Positions 19,609-29,566 of a stretch of DNA of 64,000 nucleotides are shown in pieces. Made by a program: the position numbers and the translations under genes. The DNA is from Thermohalobaculum sediminis (GTDB lineage: Bacteria > Pseudomonadota > Alphaproteobacteria > Rhodobacterales > Rhodobacteraceae), in contig NZ_JAMFKN010000002.1 in the NCBI RefSeq assembly GCF_023487995.1, positions 496,001 through 560,000 of the forward strand, in the 5' to 3' direction. How positions within the stretch are numbered: the first letter of the stretch is position 1; every line of letters starts with the position of its first letter. The notes beneath the pieces are model-generated. The model saw only the letters and a list, made by a program, of their open reading frames with translations, searched no databases and was not told the DNA's origin.

Positions 19609-21207
19609 TCAACCGCGGCGCATCGAGGCCCGCAGGTCGGCAAGACGGAAGGCCCCGAGCCGCGTCGCCGCGGTGAAGTAGAACGCGGCAGATACGGCAA
19701 TGATGACGCCGAGCCCCGCGGCCCGCATCCCCGGCGCATGGATCGAGAGCCATTCGGCCATGCCGAGCGCGGCCAGCCCGGTCAGGAGCGAGGCGGCAAG
19801 GATACGCGGCGCGCGCGCGGCGAGCCGCGGATCGACGTCGATGCCGCCATCGAGCCGGCGCGCGCCCCGCCACAGCAGAGCCAGGTTGACCCAGGCCGCG
19901 ACCGTCGAGCCGATCGCCGCCGCGGTCCAGCCGATGAGCGGCGCCCCCCCGGCGGCGATCGCGACGTTGGCGAGCATCGACCACAGCGCGAAGCGCAGCG
20001 GCGTGCGCGTGTCCTCGCGCGCGAAAAAGGCCGGCTGCAGCACCTTCTGCAGCACGAAGGCGGGCAGGCCCAGCGCGTAGATCGCAAGGCCCAGCGCGGT
20101 GGCGGCCGTGTCCTCGGCCGTGAAGGCGCCGCGCTCGAACAGAACCGCGCTGATCAGGCCGGGGATGGCGACGAAGGCGACGGCGGCGGGCACGGTCAGG
20201 ATCAGGCAGAACTCGGCCGCGCGGTTCATCGCATCGCGCGCAGCCGCCATGTCGCCGGCGCGGACGCGGCGCGACAGCTCGGGCAGCAGCACCACGCCCA
20301 CGGCCACGCCGACGACGCCGAGCGGAAGCTGGAACACACGGTCGGCATACCAAAGCCACGCGATCGCGCCCTCGAAATGGCTCGCGACCTGGCGGCCCAC
20401 GACGATGTTGATCTGCATGACGCCGCCCGCCAGCGCCGCCGGCAGCGCGATCGCCGCGAGCCGGCGCAGCGCCGGCGTCAGCCGCGGCCGGCGCAGCTCC
20501 AGCCGCATCCCGGCGCGCGCTGCCGCATGCCACACCAGCCACAGCTGGGCCACCCCCGCGACGCCGACCCCCCAGGTCAGCAGCGCGCCGTGGTGCAGCC
20601 CCTCGCTGCCCGCGCCGGTCACGTCGCCCGTGGTGACGAGGCCCGCAAGCGCGCCGCTCTCGGCAATCGCGAGGGCCGCGATCAGCACGACGTTGAGCGC
20701 CACTTGCGCCGCCGCCGCCGCCGCGAAGCGCCCGAGCGAGTTGAGGACGCCCGAGATCAGCGCGGCAAGCGAGATGAACAGGATGTAGGGAAACGCGATC
20801 CGGGCATAGAGCACCGCGAGGTCGAACCGCTGATCCCCCGCGAAGCCGCTGGCCAGCGCCAGCACGAGCCACGGCATCGCGGCCTGCGCGAGCAGGGTGA
20901 AGACGATCAGGACGGCCGCGAGGCCCGCCATCGCCTCCTCGGCGAAGCGGCGCGCGGGCTCGGGGCCCTCGCCTTCGAGGCGCTTGGCGAACATCGGCAC
21001 GAAGGCGGTGTTGAACGCCCCCTCGGCGAAGAATCGGCGGAACAGGTTGGGCAGCGTGAAGGCGACGACGAAGGCCTGCGCCACGGGCCCCGAGCCGAGG
21101 AAGGCCGCCATCAGGATGTCGCGCACGAAGCCGAGCACGCGGCTCGCCATCGTCCAGCCGCCCACGGTCGCGAAGGCGCGGAACAGCCGGACCTGCGGGA
21201 CGCTCAT
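19609..21207 (-). CDS. murJ: Lipid II flippase MurJ
   Basis: MurJ flips the peptidoglycan precursor lipid II across the inner membrane. The 532-residue protein has about 14 hydrophobic helices. It opens with RLFRAFATVGGWTMASRVLGFVRDILMA, the MviN/MurJ start, and carries the NLFRRFFAEGAFNTAFVP segment whose arginines line the cavity. LFERGAF in TM7-8 is also characteristic. Its ATG overlaps the stop of glnD by four bases, so glnD and murJ are translationally coupled, as in related genomes. Confidence 0.96.
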   Translation of the reverse strand: MSVPQVRLFRAFATVGGWTMASRVLGFVRDILMAAFLGSGPVAQAFVVAFTLPNLFRRFFAEGAFNTAFVPMFAKRLEGEGPEPARRFAEEAMAGLAAVLIVFTLLAQAAMPWLVLALASGFAGDQRFDLAVLYARIAFPYILFISLAALISGVLNSLGRFAAAAAAQVALNVVLIAALAIAESGALAGLVTTGDVTGAGSEGLHHGALLTWGVGVAGVAQLWLVWHAAARAGMRLELRRPRLTPALRRLAAIALPAALAGGVMQINIVVGRQVASHFEGAIAWLWYADRVFQLPLGVVGVAVGVVLLPELSRRVRAGDMAAARDAMNRAAEFCLILTVPAAVAFVAIPGLISAVLFERGAFTAEDTAATALGLAIYALGLPAFVLQKVLQPAFFAREDTRTPLRFALWSMLANVAIAAGGAPLIGWTAAAIGSTVAAWVNLALLWRGARRLDGGIDVDPRLAARAPRILAASLLTGLAALGMAEWLSIHAPGMRAAGLGVIIAVSAAFYFTAATRLGAFRLADLRASMRRG

Positions 21208-24053
21208 GATCTGGCGGAACTCGCGGCGGCGCCGGAGCCTGACAGGGCCTCGACCGCATCCAGCAGCCGCTTCTCGATCAGCCGCTGCTTCTGCGGGCTG
21301 CGGATCTTCAGCCCGAACAGGTCCTTGACGTAGAAGACGTCGACCGCGTGCTCGCCATAGGTCGCGATGATGGCCGAGAAGATGTTGATGTTGCAGTCCG
21401 TCAGCGTCCGCGCCAGCACGTGCAACAGGCCCAGCCGGTCGCGGGCGTTCACCTCGATCACCGTGTAGAGCTCGGAGGCGTCGTTATCGAAGACGATGCG
21501 GGTGGGCACGCGGAAGCTCATCTCGCGGGGCTTGTCGCGCCGCTTCTCGCGCAGCGCGTCGCGGGCGATCACCTCTCCCTTCACGGTCCGCTCGATTGTG
21601 CGCTTGAGCCGCGGCAGGCGGCTGTCCTCGAAGGGCCGCCCGTCGGCGTCCTGGATCCAGAAGGCCGAGCAGGCCATGCCGTCGGCCGTGGTGTAGGTGC
21701 GGGCATCGACGACGCTCGCCCCGGCCAGCGCGAAAGCCCCGGCCATGCGGCTGAAGATACCGGGGTGGTCGGGCATGTAGATGCAGGCGGTGGTCGCGTC
21801 GCGCCCCGGGTCCTGCTCGAAATGCGAGATGATCCGCCCCTGCGCGCCCTCGTGCGCGAGCCCGGCGAAGATGCGGTGCGTCGTGGGCTCGAGGCCGAGC
21901 CAGTAATGCGGGTAGTGCCGGGCGCATTCCGCGTCGATCTCGTCGGCCGACCAGCCGGCGAGGAGCGCCGCGAGCGCGTCCTTCGCCTCCTGCACGCGCG
22001 CGGCCTGCGTGGTCTTGAGGTCGCCGCCGCCGGTCAGCACCGCGCGCGTGTCCCAATAGAGCTTGCGCAGAAGCTGGGCCTTCCAGTTGTTCCACACCCC
22101 CGGCCCCACGCCGCGGATGTCGCAGACCGTGAGCACCAGCAGCAGGCGCAGCCGCTCGGGGCTCTGCACGACGCGGGCGAAGTCGGCGACGGTCACGGGG
22201 TCGGCGATGTCGCGCTTCTGCGCCACGTCCGACATCAGCAGGTGATGGCGCACCAGCCAGACCACCAGCTCGGCCTCGGCCTCGTCGAGGCCCAGCCGCG
22301 GGCAGACCCGCTCGGCGATTTCGGCGCCCAGCTCGGCGTGATCCCGCGCATCGCCCTTGCCGATGTCGTGGAACAGGAGCGCGGTGTAGAGCACCCGGCG
22401 GTTCACGCCCGATTTCGCGATCTCGGTGGCGACCGGGTGCTCCTCGCCCGCGCGGCCCTGTTCGATCCGGTTCAGCACGCCGATCGTCTGGATGGTGTGC
22501 TCGTCGACCGTGTAGTGGTGATACATGTTGAACTGCATCATCGCGACGATGCGGCCGAAATCGGGGACGAAGCGGCCCAGCACGTCGGTCTCGTTCATCA
22601 GCCGCATCAGCCATTCGGCATTCTGCCGGTCGGTCAGCATCTCCATGAACAGCGCGTTGGCCTGCGGGTTCGCGCGCAGGTCGTCGTCGATGAGATCGAG
22701 GCTCTGGGTGACCAACCTCAGCGCCGCGGGGTGGATCTGGGCGTCGAGCCGCGCCGCCTCGCGGAACAGGCGCAGGAGGTTCACGGGGTTCTCGCGGAAC
22801 ACCTGCTCGTCGCGCGGCGCGAGGCGCCCGTCGCGCACGACGAAGGGCCCCGCCGCGGCCGGCCGGAAGCTCAGCGCCCGCAGGAGCATCGAGAAGCGCG
22901 GCAACGCCTTGGCGTGCTGGGCCTCGAGCGCCGCCGAGAAGATGCGGGTGAGATCGCCGACGTCCTTGGCGTGGCGGAAATAGGCGTGCATGAAGTGCTC
23001 GACGCCCATCCGCCCGCCGGCATCGCGGTATCCCATGCGCGCCGCGATCTCGACCTGCCGGTCGAAGGTGAGCTGCTCCTGCGCGCGGCCGGCGAGGTCG
23101 TGGAGATGGCAGCGAACGGCCCAGATGAACTTGGCGGCCTCGGCGAAGCGGGCGACCTCCTCGCGCTCGAACACGCCCATGTCGCAAAGCTCCCACGCCT
23201 TGTCGACACGGTAGAGGTAGCGCGAGATCCAGTGCAGCGTCTGCAGGTCGCGCAGGCCGCCCTTGCCTTCCTTGATATTGGGCTCGAGCAGGTAGCGCGA
23301 GCCGCCATGCCGCTCGTGTCGCCGGTCGCGCTCCTCGAGCTTGGCCTCGACGAATTCAGGGCCTGTCCTGAGGAAGAGATCGTCCCAGAGCCGTCGGTCG
23401 AGCGTCTCGAAGGGCGCGGGATCGCCGGCAATCAGGCGCTTTTCCAGCAGGTTGGTGCGGATCGTGATGTCCTCCGCGCCAAGGCGCAGGCACTCGTCCA
23501 CCGATCGGACGGCCTGCCCGACCTTCAGCCGCAGGTCCCATAAGAGGTAGAGCATCGACTCGACCACGCTCTCGGCCCAGGCGGTGCGCTTCCACGGCGT
23601 CACGAACAGCAGGTCGACATCCGAGAACGGCGCCATCTCGCCGCGCCCGTAGCCGCCGACCGCCACGACGGCAAGCTGCTCGCCCTTCGTGCGGATCGGG
23701 GCGGGGTGCAGATGGGCCGAGGCGTAATGCCAGGCCGAGGCGACCACGAGGTCGGTCAGATGCGCCGTCGTGCGGGCAAGCCGCAGCCCCGCGAGCGGCT
23801 CGTCGAGCATCGCCTGCCGGACCGTGCCGCGTCCCTCGGCGAGGGTGTCGAGAAGGAAGTCGAGGATCGCGGGCCGGGCATCGGCGGGTCGTGGCGCTGC
23901 GGCCACCAGCGCATCGACGCGCGCGCGCATCTCCCCGACCGGCGGCAGCTCGGCGGCGCGCAAGACCATGTGGCCGAGGCCCGCGAAGCTGAGGCCGCCC
24001 GCGTCGTCACCCTCGTCGGTGACGTCCGTCGCGTGCATCCCGATGTCGCTCAC
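21204..24053 (-). CDS. glnD: Bifunctional uridylyltransferase / uridylyl-removing enzyme
   Basis: GlnD senses glutamine and uridylylates or deuridylylates PII proteins to control nitrogen assimilation. The protein is 949 residues. The nucleotidyltransferase motif GGYGRGEMAPFSDVDLLF is in the N-terminal part. An HD domain (LLFHDIGKGDARDHAELGAEIAERV) follows, and two ACT domains end the protein. The frame is open to 24443 but that portion is Arg-rich and unconserved. The GTG at 24053 has TAGGAG eight bases upstream, which overlaps the previous gene's stop; the ATG at 24038 has none. Coupled to murJ. Confidence 0.96.
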   Translation of the reverse strand: MSDIGMHATDVTDEGDDAGGLSFAGLGHMVLRAAELPPVGEMRARVDALVAAAPRPADARPAILDFLLDTLAEGRGTVRQAMLDEPLAGLRLARTTAHLTDLVVASAWHYASAHLHPAPIRTKGEQLAVVAVGGYGRGEMAPFSDVDLLFVTPWKRTAWAESVVESMLYLLWDLRLKVGQAVRSVDECLRLGAEDITIRTNLLEKRLIAGDPAPFETLDRRLWDDLFLRTGPEFVEAKLEERDRRHERHGGSRYLLEPNIKEGKGGLRDLQTLHWISRYLYRVDKAWELCDMGVFEREEVARFAEAAKFIWAVRCHLHDLAGRAQEQLTFDRQVEIAARMGYRDAGGRMGVEHFMHAYFRHAKDVGDLTRIFSAALEAQHAKALPRFSMLLRALSFRPAAAGPFVVRDGRLAPRDEQVFRENPVNLLRLFREAARLDAQIHPAALRLVTQSLDLIDDDLRANPQANALFMEMLTDRQNAEWLMRLMNETDVLGRFVPDFGRIVAMMQFNMYHHYTVDEHTIQTIGVLNRIEQGRAGEEHPVATEIAKSGVNRRVLYTALLFHDIGKGDARDHAELGAEIAERVCPRLGLDEAEAELVVWLVRHHLLMSDVAQKRDIADPVTVADFARVVQSPERLRLLLVLTVCDIRGVGPGVWNNWKAQLLRKLYWDTRAVLTGGGDLKTTQAARVQEAKDALAALLAGWSADEIDAECARHYPHYWLGLEPTTHRIFAGLAHEGAQGRIISHFEQDPGRDATTACIYMPDHPGIFSRMAGAFALAGASVVDARTYTTADGMACSAFWIQDADGRPFEDSRLPRLKRTIERTVKGEVIARDALREKRRDKPREMSFRVPTRIVFDNDASELYTVIEVNARDRLGLLHVLARTLTDCNINIFSAIIATYGEHAVDVFYVKDLFGLKIRSPQKQRLIEKRLLDAVEALSGSGAAASSARS

Positions 24054-24064
24054 TGCGGATGCTC

Positions 24065-25282
24065 CTAGAAGCCCGCTCCGAACGCGGGCGGCGCGGGCTC
24101 GAGCACCTCGAAGCCGCCCTCGCCGACCGCGAGCACGGCAAGCGCGCGGCGCGAGGTGCCGTCCGGCTCGAACCGGAAGGGCCCGAGCGCGCCGCGGAAC
24201 CCTTCGGGCCGGGTCAGTGCCTCGTGCGTGAAGGCGGGCACGTCGCCACCCTGCGCGCGTGCCTCGGCCGCGAGGGCAAGCGCGACTTCGACCGCATCGT
24301 GGCCCAGCACTGCGATGAAGGGGGGCGTCGCGCCGTGGCGCGCGGCATAGTCGCGCGCGAAGGCCTGCACGGCCTCGGGGTCGGCGCCGGCGAACCAGCC
24401 GCCGCGAAGCGCGGGCTCGGTAAGGGTGGCGCGCGTCTCCCACTGGCCGAGCCCCATGTACCTGACCTGCGAGGGCACAAGCCCGTTGAAGTCGAGGAAG
24501 CTCGCCACGATCTTGAGCCCGTCGCCCGAGTCGGGCAGCAGCACCGCCTGCACGCCCGACGCAAGCGCCGATTCGGCGAAGTCGGCGGCGGTGTCCTGGA
24601 TGCCCTGGAAGCTGCGCGGATAGCTGCGCCGCACGGCGATGAAGGTGCCGGTCGGGGGAGCCGCCGCCTCGGCCCCGCGCAGCGCGGCGTCGCCATAGGG
24701 CGTCTGCGGCGCGTAGACCCCGACCGTGGTGATGCCCTGCCGTGCGGCATAGTCGAGGATCCGCTCGGCCTCGGCTTCAGGCATGTAGCCCGAGACGTAG
24801 ACCGGCCCGCCGGCCACCGTGCCGTCGGTCGAGAACGAGATCACCGGGACGCCGCGCCCGGCCACCGCCTCGGCCACCGCCGGCGTGTTCGCGCCGAACA
24901 GCGGTCCGAGGATGAGCTGCGCCCCGTCGTCCATGGCCTCGCGCGCGATCGCGGCCGTCCGGGCGCGGTCGCCCATCGTGTCGTAGACCCTGAGCTCGAT
25001 CAGGCCGGCGCCGCGGTCCGACGCGGCCGCGCGCGCGGCGTTCACGATCGCCCGCGCATCGCCCGCGACCTTCTCGTTCGCGGCTCCCGTCGGCGCCAGC
25101 AGCGCCACGACAGGCGGACCGCCGCGGAGCGGTGCGGGCGACGGGGCGGTCTGCGCGGGCGACGCCGGCCCCGTTGCCTGCGGCCCCGGCGCGACACCGC
25201 GTGGCGCGCAGGCCGCCAGCGCCGCGAGCAGGCCAAACGCGAACCCGAGCCCCGGCGCGGAGTTGAAGGCGCGAGCGAGCAT
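24065..25282 (-). CDS. LpoA-like penicillin-binding protein activator lipoprotein
   Basis: A 405-residue lipoprotein with a signal peptide and a lipobox ending at Cys25 (LAAC). After a Pro/Ala linker comes a periplasmic-binding-protein fold like that of ABC amino-acid receptors (VALLAPTGAANE..., LILGPLFGANTPAV). This corresponds to the C-terminal domain of LpoA, the outer-membrane activator of PBP1A in E. coli, but the N-terminal TPR part of LpoA is lacking. The position divergent from rsmI-yraN is the one held by E. coli lpoA (yraM), supporting the assignment. The ATG at 25282 has AAGGAG nine bases upstream. Confidence 0.8.
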   Translation of the reverse strand: MLARAFNSAPGLGFAFGLLAALAACAPRGVAPGPQATGPASPAQTAPSPAPLRGGPPVVALLAPTGAANEKVAGDARAIVNAARAAASDRGAGLIELRVYDTMGDRARTAAIAREAMDDGAQLILGPLFGANTPAVAEAVAGRGVPVISFSTDGTVAGGPVYVSGYMPEAEAERILDYAARQGITTVGVYAPQTPYGDAALRGAEAAAPPTGTFIAVRRSYPRSFQGIQDTAADFAESALASGVQAVLLPDSGDGLKIVASFLDFNGLVPSQVRYMGLGQWETRATLTEPALRGGWFAGADPEAVQAFARDYAARHGATPPFIAVLGHDAVEVALALAAEARAQGGDVPAFTHEALTRPEGFRGALGPFRFEPDGTSRRALAVLAVGEGGFEVLEPAPPAFGAGF

Positions 25283-25354
25283 CAAGCGAGTCTCCTTGCA
25301 TTCCGGCGGCAGTTCGGCCACCGACACTTGGGCGCCGACGTTAGGGGGAGCGGT

Positions 25355-26308
25355 ATGCAAAGTAAACGCAAGGCACCGGGCGGCGAGCCGCATCGGACCG
25401 AGCGCGTCGCATCAGCCACAGCTGCCATCGACACCGATGCCGGCGCGCGGCTTTCGCCGGGCCTCTATCTCGTCTCGACGCCGATCGGCAACGCTGCCGA
25501 CATCACCCTGCGGGCGCTCGACGTGCTCGCCCGCGCCGACGCGATCGCGGCCGAGGACACCCGTCAGACCCGCAAGCTGATGGAAATCCACGGCATCGCG
25601 CTGGGCGGGCGGCCCATGACCCCCTACCACGACCGCAACGGCCCGCAGGCCCGGCCGCGGATCGCCCGCTGGCTGGAACAGGGGCTGGCGGTCGCCTATT
25701 GCACCGATGCGGGCTCGCCGCTGGTCGCAGATCCGGGCTATCGGCTGGCGCAGCTGGCGATCGCGGACGGCCATCCCATGACCACGGTGCCGGGCGCGTC
25801 GGCGCTGCTGGCCGCCCTTCCGCTCGCGGGGCTGCCGACCGACCGCTTCCTGTTCGCGGGCTTTCTGCCCGCGCGGGCGGGCGAGCGTCGACGCGCCCTT
25901 TCCGCGATCGCGCCGCTGCGCGCCACGCTGGTGTTCTACGAGAGCCCCCGCCGGCTGGCCGCCAGCCTTGCCGACATGGCCGCGGTGCTGGGGGAGGAGC
26001 GGCCGGCCGCCGTCGCGCGCGAGCTGACGAAGCTGCACGAGGAGGTGCTGCGTGGCGCGCTCGGCGCGCTCGCGGCGCGCGTGGCGGCAGGGGCGCCGCC
26101 GCGCGGCGAGATCGTCGTGATGGTCGGCCCGCCGGGCGAGGCCGCCGGGGCGCCTGCCGGGGAGCTGGACGCGGCGCTGCGCGAGGCGCTCGGCCGGATG
26201 AGCGTCAAGGATGCCGCGCGCGAGGTCGCCGCGCGCCTTGGCCTGCCGCGGCGCGATGTCTATGCCCGCGCGCTTGCCGTCGCGGAGGGTGGGAACGGCG
26301 CGCGTTAA
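25355..26308 (+). CDS. rsmI: 16S rRNA (cytidine1402-2'-O)-methyltransferase
   Basis: RsmI adds the 2'-O-methyl group to C1402 of 16S rRNA near the P site. The 317-residue protein has the tetrapyrrole-methylase fold: LVSTPIGNAADITLRA starts the SAM-binding domain, followed by EDTRQTRKL and CTDAGSPLVADPGY. An N-terminal extension of about 35 residues precedes the core. The ATG at 25355 has GGGGGAG six bases upstream. It is divergent from the LpoA-like gene and followed by yraN after 59 bp, matching the E. coli yraL-yraM-yraN neighbourhood. Confidence 0.95.
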   Translation: MQSKRKAPGGEPHRTERVASATAAIDTDAGARLSPGLYLVSTPIGNAADITLRALDVLARADAIAAEDTRQTRKLMEIHGIALGGRPMTPYHDRNGPQARPRIARWLEQGLAVAYCTDAGSPLVADPGYRLAQLAIADGHPMTTVPGASALLAALPLAGLPTDRFLFAGFLPARAGERRRALSAIAPLRATLVFYESPRRLAASLADMAAVLGEERPAAVARELTKLHEEVLRGALGALAARVAAGAPPRGEIVVMVGPPGEAAGAPAGELDAALREALGRMSVKDAAREVAARLGLPRRDVYARALAVAEGGNGAR

Positions 26309-26367
26309 CCGAAAATTCGTGCTGCTGCGCGAACCTCGCCGGCGGAAAGCAGCGGGAGGGGCGCAGG

Positions 26368-26802
26368 ATGATCCCAAAGGCGGCGTGGGCCATAGCGCAA
26401 GGACAGGCGGCGGACCCTTCGGCCCTGCGGCAGGTCCGGGGGCGCCGGAACCACCTCGCCGGGCTCCTTGCCGAGGATTGCGTCGAACGGCGCTACCGCC
26501 GCGCGGGCGCCGAGATCCTCGCCCGGCGGCTGCGGACACCCGGCGGCGAGCTCGATCTGGTCGCGCGTCAAGGCGATATCCTGGTGTTCGTCGAGGTGAA
26601 GCGGCGCGCCCGCCTCGTGCCCGCGGACGAGGTCGTGACCGCCCGCCAATGGCGGCGCTTGGAGGCAGCGGCAACTCACTATATGATGACGGCAGCTGAA
26701 AAGACGGGTGCGATCCGCGGCTGCCGCTTCGACCTGGCCATCGTGGGCCCCGACGCGATACCGCAGATCATCGAGAACGCCCGCAGCTTTGACGAGCATT
26801 GA
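26368..26802 (+). CDS. yraN: YraN-family (UPF0102) nuclease-like protein
   Basis: A 144-residue protein of UPF0102. The restriction-endonuclease-like core residues are Glu61 and Asp63 (GGELDLVAR), then Glu76 and Lys78 (VFVEVKRR), the pattern of a Holliday-junction-resolvase-type metal-dependent nuclease. Activity has not been well established for the family. The ATG at 26368 is preceded by a GGGAGG tract about ten bases upstream. The gene follows rsmI, its usual partner. Confidence 0.9.
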   Translation: MIPKAAWAIAQGQAADPSALRQVRGRRNHLAGLLAEDCVERRYRRAGAEILARRLRTPGGELDLVARQGDILVFVEVKRRARLVPADEVVTARQWRRLEAAATHYMMTAAEKTGAIRGCRFDLAIVGPDAIPQIIENARSFDEH

Positions 26803-26816
26803 GGCGGAGCAGAACG

Positions 26817-27554
26817 ATGAAACCTTCCCTGACAGCGGCGACGCTGGCGCTTTGCGCCTGCGCCGCGGCAGGCTGTGCACCGGTCGCCGTCATCGGCACC
26901 AGCACCGTCGTTGCGCGCTCGGTGGCGCAGGAGCGCACGACCTTCGACGCGCTCACGGATACCGAGATCGAACTTTCGCTCGCCAATCGGCTGGCGAACC
27001 ATTCCGGCAGCCTCTACCGGAACGTCTCGATCGATGCGATCGAGGGGCGCGTGGTGCTGACCGGCTCGGTCCCGACGCGCGACGACAAGATCACGGCCAC
27101 CCGGCTCGCCTGGGAGACCCCGGGCGTGCGCGAGGTGACGGACGAGCTGACCGTGGCCGAGGATTCCGGCACAATGGCCTATCTCGAGGACGTCGCGATC
27201 TCGAACCGGGTGCGCTACGAGCTGTTCACCGATCTCGACGTGCGCTCGGTCAACTTCAATGTCGAGACGGTCGACCGCGTGGTGCATCTGACGGGTCTCG
27301 CCCGCTCGGAGGCCGAGATCGGAAGGGTCGTGGATCACGCCCGTTCGGTCAACGGCGTCAAGCGGGTGGTCAGCCACGTATTGACGATCGACGATCCCCG
27401 CCGCAGGGTGGCGGCGCGCGGCCCGCAGGCGCCCGCGGCGGATGCCGTGGCCCCGGCGGGCGGCGCGACCGCAACCGTAACGACGAGCCCGGGCGGAACC
27501 GGCGCGCCGCAGTCGATCGAGTCGGCGCCGCTCGCACCCGCCGGCCAGGGCTGA
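26817..27554 (+). CDS. BON-domain lipoprotein
   Basis: A 245-residue lipoprotein: the signal peptide ends at a lipobox with Cys20 (AAGC). Two BON domains follow, roughly residues 45-112 and 118-190; each has the NVSIDAIEGRVVLTGSVP / NFNVETVDRVVHLTGLA type glycine strand. The last 55 residues are Ala/Pro/Gly-rich and probably disordered. The arrangement matches DolP (YraP), an outer-membrane lipoprotein acting in envelope integrity, which in E. coli also lies near yraN. The start 14 bp after yraN suggests co-transcription. Confidence 0.88.
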   Translation: MKPSLTAATLALCACAAAGCAPVAVIGTSTVVARSVAQERTTFDALTDTEIELSLANRLANHSGSLYRNVSIDAIEGRVVLTGSVPTRDDKITATRLAWETPGVREVTDELTVAEDSGTMAYLEDVAISNRVRYELFTDLDVRSVNFNVETVDRVVHLTGLARSEAEIGRVVDHARSVNGVKRVVSHVLTIDDPRRRVAARGPQAPAADAVAPAGGATATVTTSPGGTGAPQSIESAPLAPAGQG

Positions 27555-27653
27555 GACAGCGGCGCCCGCGGGCTGCGGTCCGACACCCGCCGGCGGCAGG
27601 GGGCCGCCGGCTTTCGTTCGTCTGACGCCGCATGACGGCAGAGGAGAGACCTG

Positions 27654-28598
27654 ATGCCGTTGTCCGTCGCGATCCAGATGGACCCGATCGCAAGCGTCAA
27701 CATCGACGCCGATTCGACCTTTCGACTGGCGCTCGAGGCGCAGGCCCGCGGGCATTCCCTGTTCTATTACCACGTGCCCGACCTCTTCTGGGAGGGTGGG
27801 CGGGTCTGTGCCACCGGCTGGCCGCTCGAGGTCCGGCGCGAGAAGGGCAATCACTTTTCGCTTGGGGCGCAGGAGACGCGCGACCTCTCGACCACCGACG
27901 TCGTCCTGCTGCGCCAGGATCCGCCCTTCGACATGTCCTATGTGACGAACACGCACCTGCTCGAGAAGATCCACCCGGCGACGTTGGTGGTGAACGACCC
28001 CTTCTGGGTGCGCAACAGCCCCGAGAAGCTGCTGGTGCTCGACTTCATCGACCTGATGCCGCCGACCATGATCGCGCGCGACCTGGTTGCGCTGCGCGAG
28101 TTCAAGGGGCGCCATGGCGACATCATCCTCAAGCCGCTCTACGGCAATGGCGGGGCCGGGGTGTTCAAGCTGGGGCATTCGGACACGAACCTCACCGCGC
28201 TCTACGAGCTGTTCGCCGGGATCAACCGCGAGCCGCTGATCGCGCAGAAGTTCCTGCCCGCAGTCGAGCGGGGCGACAAGCGCGTGATCCTCGTCGATGG
28301 CGAGGCGGTGGGCGCGATCAACCGGGTGCCCCAGAAGGGCGAGACACGGTCGAACATGCACGTCGGCGGGCGGCCCGAGAAGATCGCGCTCGACGACCGC
28401 GACCACGAGATCGCCGCGCGCATCGGCCCCTTGCTGCGCGAGCGCGGGCTGATCTTTGTCGGCATCGACGTCATCGGCGGAATGATGACCGAGATCAACG
28501 TGACCTCGCCGACCGGCATCCAGGAGCTCGAGCGGTTCGACGGCACCAACGTCGCCGCCCTGATCTGGGAAGCGATCGAGCGCCGGCGCGGCGCCTGA
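27654..28598 (+). CDS. gshB: Glutathione synthetase
   Basis: GshB joins gamma-glutamylcysteine and glycine to make glutathione with ATP. The 314-residue protein has an ATP-grasp fold. [13 protein letters not shown] binds gamma-glutamylcysteine, [13 protein letters not shown] follows, and [14 protein letters not shown] is the glycine-rich ATP loop. [12 protein letters not shown] near the C-terminus holds the metal-binding residues. GAGGAG lies about nine bases upstream of the ATG at 27654. It is cytosolic. The following esterase gene begins 20 bp after it. Confidence 0.97.
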   Translation: MPLSVAIQMDPIASVNIDADSTFRLALEAQARGHSLFYYHVPDLFWEGGRVCATGWPLEVRREKGNHFSLGAQETRDLSTTDVVLLRQDPPFDMSYVTNTHLLEKIHPATLVVNDPFWVRNSPEKLLVLDFIDLMPPTMIARDLVALREFKGRHGDIILKPLYGNGGAGVFKLGHSDTNLTALYELFAGINREPLIAQKFLPAVERGDKRVILVDGEAVGAINRVPQKGETRSNMHVGGRPEKIALDDRDHEIAARIGPLLRERGLIFVGIDVIGGMMTEINVTSPTGIQELERFDGTNVAALIWEAIERRRGA

Positions 28599-28618
28599 GC
28601 GGGCGGGCGGGGACTGCC

Positions 28619-29548
28619 ATGTCGCTTCGGCTCGCCCTCTTCAATCTAGCGCTGCGCTTCAGTGTGAAGCGGCGTCTCGCCCGGCTGCAAACCCCGGCCG
28701 AGATGCGCCGCCTGTTCGAGGATCAGGCAAGGCACATGCTGCGCGGGCCCGAGGCCGCGTATGTCAGCGCCGAGCGGATCCCGCGCCCTGGGCCGGAGCC
28801 GGCGGAGCGTTGGATCGACGCGCGCTGGTGCTCGGCCGGCAGGCCCGACCGGCATCGCGCCATTCTCTACCTGCATGGGGGCGCCTTCATCGCGGGATCG
28901 ATGCAGACGCACTGGCGGCTCGCCGCGGCGCTGGGCGAGACGGCTGCGGCGCGCGTCCTCCTCCCGGAATACCGCCTCGCGCCGGAGCATCCCCTGCCCG
29001 CCGCGACCGAGGACGCGCTGGCCGCCTATCGCTTCCTGCTGTCGAAAGGCCTGCGGGCCGAGCGCATCGCGCTTGCCGGCGACTCGGCGGGCGGCGGGCT
29101 GTGCTTCCTTCTGGCCGCGCGCCTCGAACGCGAGGGACTGCCGCGGCCGGCCGCGATCGTCGCCTTCTCGCCCTGGACGGATCTTGGCTGCTCGGGGGAG
29201 AGCATCCAGCGCAATGCCCGGCGCGACCCGATGCTGCCGGCAAGCCGCATCCTCGAGGCGAGCGCCATGGCGCGCGGCCCGCACGCGGCCGACGATCCCG
29301 AAGTGTCGGCGGTCCACGCGGGGCTTGCCGCGCCGCCGCCCACGCTGATCTTCGCCGGGCGCGACGAGATCCTTGTCGACGACGCGCGCACAATGGCACG
29401 CAGCCTCACCGCGGCGGGTGGCGACGTCCGGCTGGAAATCTGGCCCCGCGTGCCGCATGGCTGGCCGATCTTCCAGGGCTGGATTCCGCAGGCCCAGGCG
29501 ACGCTCGAGATCGCAGGGGCCTACATCGCACGGCTCACGCCCGACTGA
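28619..29548 (+). CDS. Hormone-sensitive-lipase-family alpha/beta hydrolase
   Basis: A 309-residue esterase of the HSL (bacterial family IV) group. LYLHGGAFIAGS carries the HGG oxyanion motif at 86-88. The nucleophile is Ser156 in GDSAGGGL, and Asp249 (FAGRDEILVDD) and His280 (VPHGWPIF) complete the triad. YRLAPEHPLPAA is also diagnostic. Short acyl esters are the usual substrates; the natural one here is unknown. It follows gshB by 20 bp and ends 18 bp from the convergent hisE gene. No signal peptide is evident. Confidence 0.9.
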   Translation: MSLRLALFNLALRFSVKRRLARLQTPAEMRRLFEDQARHMLRGPEAAYVSAERIPRPGPEPAERWIDARWCSAGRPDRHRAILYLHGGAFIAGSMQTHWRLAAALGETAAARVLLPEYRLAPEHPLPAATEDALAAYRFLLSKGLRAERIALAGDSAGGGLCFLLAARLEREGLPRPAAIVAFSPWTDLGCSGESIQRNARRDPMLPASRILEASAMARGPHAADDPEVSAVHAGLAAPPPTLIFAGRDEILVDDARTMARSLTAAGGDVRLEIWPRVPHGWPIFQGWIPQAQATLEIAGAYIARLTPD

Positions 29549-29566
29549 CCGGACGCGACGCCCCGC

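Noticed and set aside
21348-23543. 731-residue plus-strand open frame antisense to glnD
   Set aside because: GlnD motifs are intact on the other strand; the frame has shadow composition.
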